This document shows, in pieces, positions 56,929 through 64,000 of a stretch of DNA of 64,000 bases. The translations under genes and the position numbers were made by a program. Source of the DNA: Cryptomeria japonica. Lineage: Eukaryota; Streptophyta; Pinopsida; Cupressales; Cupressaceae. Below the pieces are notes generated by a model. The model was not told where the DNA came from, made no database searches, and was given only the letters and a program-made list of their open reading frames with translations. The stretch spans positions 609,076,677 to 609,140,676 of the forward strand of contig NC_081405.1 in NCBI RefSeq assembly GCF_030272615.1, in the 5' to 3' direction. Each line of letters begins with the position of its first letter. Positions within the stretch are counted from its first letter, which is position 1.

Positions 56929-56988
56929 TTAGGTTCCCTCATAGTAAAAGATTTATCTAGCTTGGGTAGGTCCTGCTTATTGAACACA

Positions 56989-59165
56989 ATGGCTAGAAAT
57001 GAATCCTCCTCTAAAGCACCTATCTTTGATAGTATCAACTATGCCTTCTAGAGTAGGAGAATGGAAACTTACTTGTCCTCCTTAGGCTTTGATGTTTGGA
57101 TGTTAGTGAAAACTGGATATATTTTTCCTCAAGTTCCTCTTACTAGGCCTGATACTAAAAGGGAATATGAGAATAATGGTAAAGCTAAAAATACAATCTG
57201 AAGTGGTCAATCAGATACAGATTGTCAATGTCATATATTGCACATTAGCAAAAAAAACTTGGTACAAGATGCAAAAATATATGAAGGGGATGTCAAAGTG
57301 AAGGAAGCTAAGCTGCAAAATATAAGAACCTAGTTTGAAAGCCTAAAAATAAAATAAGAAGAGAAGATAGTTGATTATTTGCAAAGAGTGGATGAGATTG
57401 TAAGTGCTATAAGAGGACACGGAGAATAAGTCAAGGATGAAGTTACTATCAAAAAGGTTATGAGATCATTAACTTCAAAGTATGATACAAAAGTCTCATC
57501 TATTGAAGAAGCTAAAGACTTAAAGACTTTCTCTGTGGATGAATTGTTTGGTTCTTTGTCTACCTATGAGATGAGAAAAATAAGTGTTGAACCTTCAAAG
57601 AGAGAATCTGCCTTCAATACCACACAAAAAGGAAAATAACAAGCTATAAATGAGGATGAAAATGATTTTTGATCCTGTTGTAGCAAATTTCATTAGGAAT
57701 CACAAAATAGGTTTAGGAAAGTACAAAGGTAAGCTGCCTTTCAAATGTTTCAGCTATGACAAGATTTGACTTTTTGCATCTAAATGCCCTTATGAAGAAA
57801 AGGATGAAGATGGAAAGAAAACCATGAAGTCTTTTGGCAAAGAAATGATGAACAATTCTTATAAGCCAAGGATAAGAAAGTTGAAGAATAAAAGTAGTCT
57901 TTACACTTTTGAAGATGATGCCTCTGATGAAGAAAGTGTCTCTGAATATTTCTACAATGAAGGTGAAAGAGAAGTTAATCTCCTTATGGCACAAGATGAG
58001 TTATCTGAGGAACAAATTGTTAATGATGAAGAAGAGGAAATAGAAGCCAAAGTAGACCTTGAAGATGAATTTGTGAGTGCACTATAAGAACTTACAAAGG
58101 TAAGAAAATCATATAACAAGTATAGGAATGGTGTTTCTGAAGAATAAGAGATATTAAACCAATCTCTTAAGGAATCAAAGAAAAAAATTTCTGATTTAAA
58201 GATTCAGTTGGAAGACAAAAAAAGGATGTATGAAGTGACTAAATCAGATTTAGAAAACAAAGAAAAAGAATATCAAAAGTTGGAGGAAGACATTGTGGGT
58301 CTCAGAAAAGAGCTTGAATAGAAGAAAGATGAACTAAACATGAGGATTAAGTATGATGGCAGCACCGAATTATTAGACAAAATATTAAGTAAGCAGAAGC
58401 ACAACAAGGACATAAATGGAGTTGGATTTAAAAATGGACAATGATCTAACAATAAAGATTCATAAAAAAAGGAGATACTCTTCACCTCTTCAAGTGAAAG
58501 TGAAGTCAAACAAACCTTCATAGTCAACAAGCCCAATGAGGAAATGACATATGTTGCTGCTATAAAGAATCAGTCAAGGAACTAGCATACTAATCCTAAA
58601 ATAAAAGCCAATTTTGATAATGGAGGCTTCAAAAAGGTCAAGGATACACGAAGGGTGAGCTCAAGAATACCAAACTATGCTACTCCAAGGAGAAAAATAA
58701 GAAACAAATTCAATAATGATTGGTATGTACCTCAATTCTATGGATATTGCTATAAATATAATACTTATGGTCATAGAATTGCAGAATGTAGGCTTATGCA
58801 TAGGTCTCCTCCTAGTTTTAAAAGTAGAAATCAATTTTTTGCTCTTAGGGATATGAAGTTTGTTATCATTGTGATGAGTATGGTCATAGGAGTTATGAAT
58901 GTAGGAGAACTGTATCTCATTCCTATAATAGATTTTCAAACTCATCATTCTATGTAAATGCAAAATTCTATCATTGTCAAAACATGGGCCACATTGAAAA
59001 ACATTATAGACTTAGGACAATTAAGCAAAAGAAGACAATGTCAACAACTGAACCTAATGCAAAATCAGAATAGAATGAGACAACAGAAAAGAACAAAGAA
59101 ACCAAACAAGTTTACGCAGAAAAGGATAAAGATAAGGCTGGGTCAAGTTTGATTTTTCAAACTGC
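56989..59165 (+). pseudogene. Copia-2 gag
   Basis: ATG 56989, MARNESSSKAPIFDS, followed by the copia gag domain (METYLSSLGFDVW, about 57061; VDYLQRVDEI, about 57370) with several stops. An acidic coiled-coil middle (57824-58087 and on to about 58330) is typical of SIRE-type gag. Three zinc knuckles follow: CYKYNTYGHRIAEC (about 58750, second Cys lost), CYHCDEYGHRSYEC (58861-58902, intact) and FYHCQNMGHIEKHY (about 58965, outer Cys lost). Frames change between them. Confidence 0.78.
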
Positions 59166-60630
59166 CTTACATGCTGAAAGGAAAAATTTGTGGGTGTTCG
59201 AACCACATGACTAGTGATAAGCAGAAATTCATCAAATTAGAAGATTGGAATGGTGGTTCTGTGAGGTTTGGAGACAACTCTTCAATCAAGATAAAAGGAA
59301 AGGGCACACTTAATATTGATGGAAATTTGAAAGCTCATGATGTATACTATATGGAAGGTCTGAAACACAATCTACTAAGTGTGAGTCAAATGTGTGACAA
59401 AGGATATAAAGTTACATTTAATTACAAAGGTTGTGAAATTAGAAAAGAGAGTAGTGGACAACTTGGTGTTGAACGAAAAATAACATATGGGAATGTATAT
59501 AATGTTGAGGAATGCTTTGAGTCCCAATGCATGATAGGAAATGTTGATGAGAGCTGGCTATGGCATAGAAGAATAGGTCACATTAATTTTGATAATCTTG
59601 TTAAATTGAGAAAGAGAGGGTATGTTAGGCACATACCTCATATTAGCAAACTAGCAAGCATCTTCTATGATGAGTTTCAAAGAGAGAAGAAAACTAAAGT
59701 AAGATTCAAAACTAAAGAGTACTCAACTACAAGGCCACTAGAGCTTGTGCATACAGACCTATGTGGGCCTACAAGAACAAGAGCCCTAAATGGAGAAAGA
59801 TACTTCATGTTTCTCATAGATGACTTTTCAATGATGACATGGGTCACCTTCCTGCAAGGCAAATCACAAGTGTTCGAGAGATTCAAGATCTTCAAGAAAA
59901 TGGTTCAGAAGGAGAGTGCTTACAAGCTGAAATGTCTGAGATCAGATCATGGAGGTGAGTTCACATCAAATGAGTTTGAAGACTAATGTGAGAGACATGG
60001 AGTCTGAAGACAATATTCTACCTCTAGGACAGTGCACCAAAATGGTGTTGTGGAGAGGAAGAATAGAACAATCAAGGAGATGTTAATAACAATGTTGAAT
60101 GAAGTTAATCTGCCTGATATTTATTGGAAAGAGGAAGTTGACACTATTGTATATACACTAAATAAAGTACATTTAAGGGTAAATAGAAGAATGACACCTT
60201 ATGAGTTATGGTATGATAGGAAACCGTCAATCAAGTATTTAAAGGTGTTTGGTATCAAGTGCTTCATCAAAAGAGATGAAGATGGATTAGGAAGTTTTGA
60301 TTCAAGAAGTGATGAAGGTATCTTCTTGGGGTACTCCCCTCACAACAAGGCCTATAAGTGTTTCAACAAAAGAATAAAGAAGGTAATTGAGAGTTTACAT
60401 GTGAAACTAGATGAGGACATACACAAAAGAAGAAAAAACTCAATTACTCAGAGTAAAGAACTATATGTTGAAGATGAAGATCAATATGAGAGTGAAAATG
60501 AAGAAGCACCTAGAAAAGCCCCAAACAAATATGTTCAAAAGAATCACCCTGAGGATCAAATTATTGAAAACAAAAATGATGGTGTGCAAAATAAAAGGAG
60601 ATCTAGGAACATTGAGTAAGTAAATTTCTT
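59166..60630 (+). pseudogene. Copia-2 protease and integrase
   Basis: Protease begins at about 59185, where the family has D-S-G-C-S-N-H-M-T and this copy reads ICGCSNHMTSD, so the catalytic Asp is lost. It continues VYYMEGLKHNLLSVSQMCDK (about 59341). Integrase: LWHRRIGH at about 59559, but the following Cys pair is Tyr and Phe; core Asp in HTDLCGP (about 59750), Asp in RSDHGGEF (about 59941) and Glu in GVVERKNRT (about 60044). A TAA-like break and another stop lie at 59984-60010. FGIKCFIKRDEDG and FLGYS (about 60250-60335) mark the C-terminal part. Confidence 0.85.
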
Positions 60631-61392
60631 CCGTATGAAAAAGAGAGAACCCAAGACATTTGATGAAACCAGGGAGAGTGAAGAGTGGATGAAGGCAATG
60701 GAAGAAGAGTTGCAATAGATTGAAAAGAAAAAAACATGGGAATTGGTTCCTAGACTAGCAAACATGAATGTGATTGGGACTAAATGGGTCTATAGGAACA
60801 AGATGAATGAAAAAGGAAAGGTAATAAGGAACAAGGAAAGACTTGTATGCAAGGGATATGCTCAGGTATAGGGTGTAGATTTGGAAAAAAACTTTGCACC
60901 TATTGTGAGACTTGAAGCAATCAAAATGTTCTTGGCATTCTCAGCATATAAAGTTTACAAAGTATACCAAATGGATGTAAAATCTATATTTTTGAATGGA
61001 ATTCTTGAAGAAGAGGTCTACACGAAACAACCTAATGGTTTTCAGCTGCATGAAGATGAAAAATTTGTCTGCAGATTGAAGAAAGCATTATATGGTCTAA
61101 ACAGGCACCTAGAGCATGTTATTATAGGTTGGATAAGTATCTCCACCAACAAGGGTTCAGAAAAGGAAATACCTACAACAATCTATATATCAAGGTAGAT
61201 CGAGATTGCATGATAATAGTAGTGGTATATGTAGATGATATCATCTTTGGAGGCAACAAAGATTTTCTATGCAAAGCATTTACTGATCAGATGGAGTCAA
61301 AGTTTGAAATGTCCATGCTTGGAGAATTTTCATATTTTCTTGGTTTGCAAATATCACAACAGAATAAGGGAATATTGATTTTAGATGGATGA
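60631..61392 (+). pseudogene. Copia-2 reverse transcriptase
   Basis: Motifs in order: EEWMKAMEEEL (about 60680), TKWVYRNKMNEKG (about 60779), FAPIVRLEAIKM (about 60893), YQMDVKSIFLNGILEEEVY (about 60966), KKALYGL (about 61078), then a frame change, and the catalytic YVDD at 61228-61239 intact. The end reads GEFSYFLGLQI (about 61321). Stops at about 60717 and 60868. Confidence 0.87.
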
Positions 61393-62146
61393 CAACAAAC
61401 CGGTTAGTACCCCCATGGTGACAGGATGCAAGTTGAGAAAAGATGTTGAATCACCTAGTGTTGATCAAACCTTGTATAGATCCATGATTGGAAGCCTATT
61501 ATATCTCGCAACTTCAAGGCTTGATATTGTGCAAGCAGTGTGCATTGTAGCTAGATTTCAAGAAGCCCCTAAGCAATCTCATGTTAATACAGTGTGAAGA
61601 ATATTCAAGTATCTGCAAGCCACACTCACTTATGGCTTATGGTTTCCAAAGAAAGGAGATTTCATTTTACAGGTATATAATGATACTGATTGGGAAGGAT
61701 GTGTGGATGATAGGAAGAGAACAAAAGGTGGAGCTTTCTTTCTTGGAGGTATATTGGTGTCATGGAATATAGAGAAGACAAAGTCTATTTCACTATTAAC
61801 TACTAAAGAAGAGTATATAATTGTTGCCACATGTTGTTTGCAAGTTCTCTGGATGAAGCAAACACTCAAGGACATCTAGGTAGAGTATACAGATCCAACC
61901 TCCATAAAATATGATAACTCACGTGCCATTAACATCTCCAAGAACCCTGTTATGCACTAAAGGACAAAAAATATAGGAATTAAGTACCATTTTCTTAGGG
62001 AGAAGGTTGTAAAGAAGGAGGTAAAGGTTGAATATGTTCCCACAAGTGATAAAGTTGCTAACATTTTCACAAAGCCTATTCCAAAGGATAACTTTGAGTA
62101 TTTGAGATATAAGTTGGGTGTTGTCCCACCTTCCTTTAGTGCTTAA
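61393..62146 (+). pseudogene. Copia-2 RNase H
   Basis: The connection PVSTPMVTGCKLRK (about 61399) and RSMIGSLLYLATSRLDI (about 61471) lead to the RNase H domain. The frame then changes: GGILVSWNIEKTKS, TTKEEYIIVATC (about 61800), IKYDNSRAINISKNPV (about 61906) and KVANIFTKPIPKD (about 62052). Ends at TAA 62144-62146. Stops and shifts throughout. Confidence 0.82.
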
Positions 62147-62464
62147 ATGTATTTATGAGGTATGTGGTTTAGGGGGAGCTTACTGTTTTACTACTTTTCA
62201 TCCTTGAACCTCATGTTTGTCTCAGGGGGAGTTATAAATTTTTTTGAGCAACATCAAAGCTGCCTTTTATATTGTAATAATGGTTCATCTAGTAGAATAT
62301 ACTAAAAGTATCAATTGACAAACATTGTCTAGGATAAGAGTCTACATGGGGAGAAGAAGTGTACAATTTTTATGGCAGGTGGTATGCAAGTCCCTTTTCC
62401 ATTGTTTTCAAAGGGGGAGAATGTGTTGCTTGTGTGTGTTGACAACAATGCAAAAGGGGGAGAT
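62147..62464 (+). promoter_or_regulatory. Copia-2 multiple polypurine tracts
   Basis: Four purine tracts of AGGGGGAG type lie between the pol stop and the 3' LTR, at about 62171, 62225, 62411 and 62456; the last abuts the LTR. Repeated tracts are known in the SIRE/Maximus lineage. Confidence 0.7.
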
Positions 62465-64000
62465 TGTTCGAATTATTGTCATTGATCTCAACACGTACTG
62501 CAGGGATGAGTTGAGGATGCAAAGAAAAAACAAGTGTTACAGGTTACAGAGTTATCATGCAGACATATCGATATAGCCCAACTGAAATAGTAGCTAGCAG
62601 TACCTATCAGAATAATCGACAAACACGGTATAGCAATTTTCTGTAACACCAATAGACTAAACTAATTCAATATCATTGTGTCAGAATAGTTATGCTGACA
62701 GGGAGATAGAGTAGGTGTATCAAACTATCTTTTGTACTTGGAATGATCAACTCTTACTATGTCGATAATTTGAGCAATTTTGACATAAGATAATGAAGAG
62801 AAGAGCCCATGGTGAGTTTTTTTGAATAACATATGTGGATATGCTGAAGAAATGTAGATATGAAGTACGAGACACCTTATGCAGATGAAGTATGTCACTG
62901 TGGGGATGCGTTCTTGGAATAGTTATGCCGATGGGTGTTTAGGTTGGATCATCGAGATAGCTTTGTTTTGACGAGATAGTGGCCAAGTGCTAAGTTGATA
63001 GTATTGGTTGTTTCGATGGAGGTTCTCATTAGGGGTTCTCACCAAGGTAACTTAGGCCAATGTAGTTTATCACCTTGGAGATTGAGTATCAGGATCATGA
63101 GGAGCTACCATCTATCTTGGAGCGGCCAGGTGTCACAACCTGGGTGGGAGAGCTAAGTTATAAAAAGGAGTTTTAATATTTTGATTTATTAAAGGTCAAT
63201 GAGAATGAGTTAAATCCTGGAAGACTAAAGGTGCATCCTTTCTACACACACTAAAGATGGATGAAGTTCTTTTAAGGTCGATCAAAAGGTTCTCAAACGT
63301 TAGCAGCCTAGGCTAAATGGTTGCCTAAGAAGATAGGTTAAAGGGCAGCTTGATCTGACGGTCTCCATGATCCCATGATCAAAAAGTGAAAGGGTGTTTA
63401 CCATTCTGGCATCACAAGATGATTGCTTGTATCCACATTGGGAGGTCAGAGTTGATGGTGTGGCCTTTGGGATGAGTTGTGAGGCAAGACCAATACAAAA
63501 TTTTCTTATTGGCCGATAGTGGGGTCATATGCCAATATAGAGTTCAATATCAGATTAACTATTATGAACTATTTGATTCACCAGCATTGAGGAAAATCTA
63601 TGACGGAGATTTCATTTTGGGATTACCTATGGAGATAACTAAAATCAAAGGTGAAGGAGTTCATTGCAATAGGTTGTGAAGGCGCAATATGTGATAGTTG
63701 TTTGTCCGATAGAGATTGTTATTTTGATGAAGGGACAAGGTAAGCGATCGAAATAGTCAACTGATAAGTGTAGCATAACACAAAGGTTAGCGATGGTATG
63801 GACATCAGTTGATTTATGTAGCTCAATTATCCACATGGATTTTGACTGGTCATGACAATCCAACTTGGATAAAGAATGTGAAGAAATATGGCTCCTTGGC
63901 AGATAGAACAAACCAGATTTGTAGAGTCAGTGCATTTGATGGAGGTAGTCGTCAATATTGTCTGGGTAGGTCGACAAAGGATGAAGAACACATTAATGGT
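62465..64000 (+). repeat. Copia-2 3' LTR, incomplete
   Basis: Starts TGTTCGAATTATTGTC after the last purine tract. 62465-63310 aligns with the 5' LTR; beyond, it carries sequence missing from the 5' LTR. It runs to the window end, so its full length is unknown but exceeds 1.5 kb. Confidence 0.8.

Larger units (their letters stand above)
55339..64000 (+). mobile_element. Copia-2, SIRE-like LTR retrotransposon, cut by window end
   Basis: 5' LTR 55339-56913, primer site 56916, gag from 56989, pol to 62146, several purine tracts and 3' LTR from 62465 to the window end. Three zinc knuckles in gag, long LTRs and multiple purine tracts fit the SIRE/Maximus lineage of plant Copia. The LTRs align over their first 850 bases with many differences and then diverge by large indels. 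Many stops and frameshifts; inactive. Confidence 0.9.

Overview
The window reads as nuclear DNA of a land plant with a large, repeat-choked genome. Nearly every recognisable protein belongs to a plant LTR retrotransposon or LINE. Most copies are old: stops, frameshifts, LTR pairs differing by eye at roughly one base in ten, and nested insertions. The one plausible intact host gene is a two-exon TIR-only gene of the subtype common in conifers, so a gymnosperm is my best guess, but nothing here proves it.

Layout. 1-4810: Copia-1, cut at its 5' side by the window edge, gag-pol in one frame with four stops, followed by a tandem, covarying stem-loop region and a 3' LTR. 4811-8650: no intact gene; holds copy A of a duplicated segment (about 6900-8650) and an orphan last exon of a TIR gene (7909-8014, minus). 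8651-22976: an almost full-length but dead L1-type LINE on the minus strand, split in its reverse transcriptase by a complete Gypsy chromovirus (11457-19303, TSD TATTG).

23017-38339: a tandem array of one non-autonomous LTR family, in the order LTR-internal repeated four times and closed by a truncated fifth LTR, adjacent units sharing LTRs. Each internal region has no pol; it encodes the remains of a protein with a coiled coil, Cys pairs, a G-patch and a CCHC knuckle. The LTRs carry two tRNA-like A-box/B-box pairs on the minus strand. A piece of another LTR element (23925-25761) interrupts the first LTR. This array is the most unusual part of the window.

38340-43049: copy B of the duplicated segment, then gene-poor DNA. 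43050-45807: a compact LTR element (TSD TGATC) without pol whose internal region was once one long reading frame and includes a fragment of a protein disulfide isomerase-like thioredoxin domain, so it looks like a gene-capturing retroelement. 45808-50690: gene-poor AT-rich DNA with two strong hairpins. 50698-51521 (minus): the TIR-only gene. 51522-53604: gene-poor. 53605-55338: 3' end of a second LINE (minus), interrupted by Copia-2 (55339 to beyond the window), a SIRE-like Copia with several gag zinc knuckles and several polypurine tracts.

How it fits together: autonomous families (Copia, Gypsy, LINE) supply replication functions, while the array family and the captured-gene element have LTRs, a Met-tRNA-type primer site and a polypurine tract but no polymerase and must have been mobilised in trans. 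The duplicated host segments are linked to a small TIR-gene cluster that these insertions have broken up.
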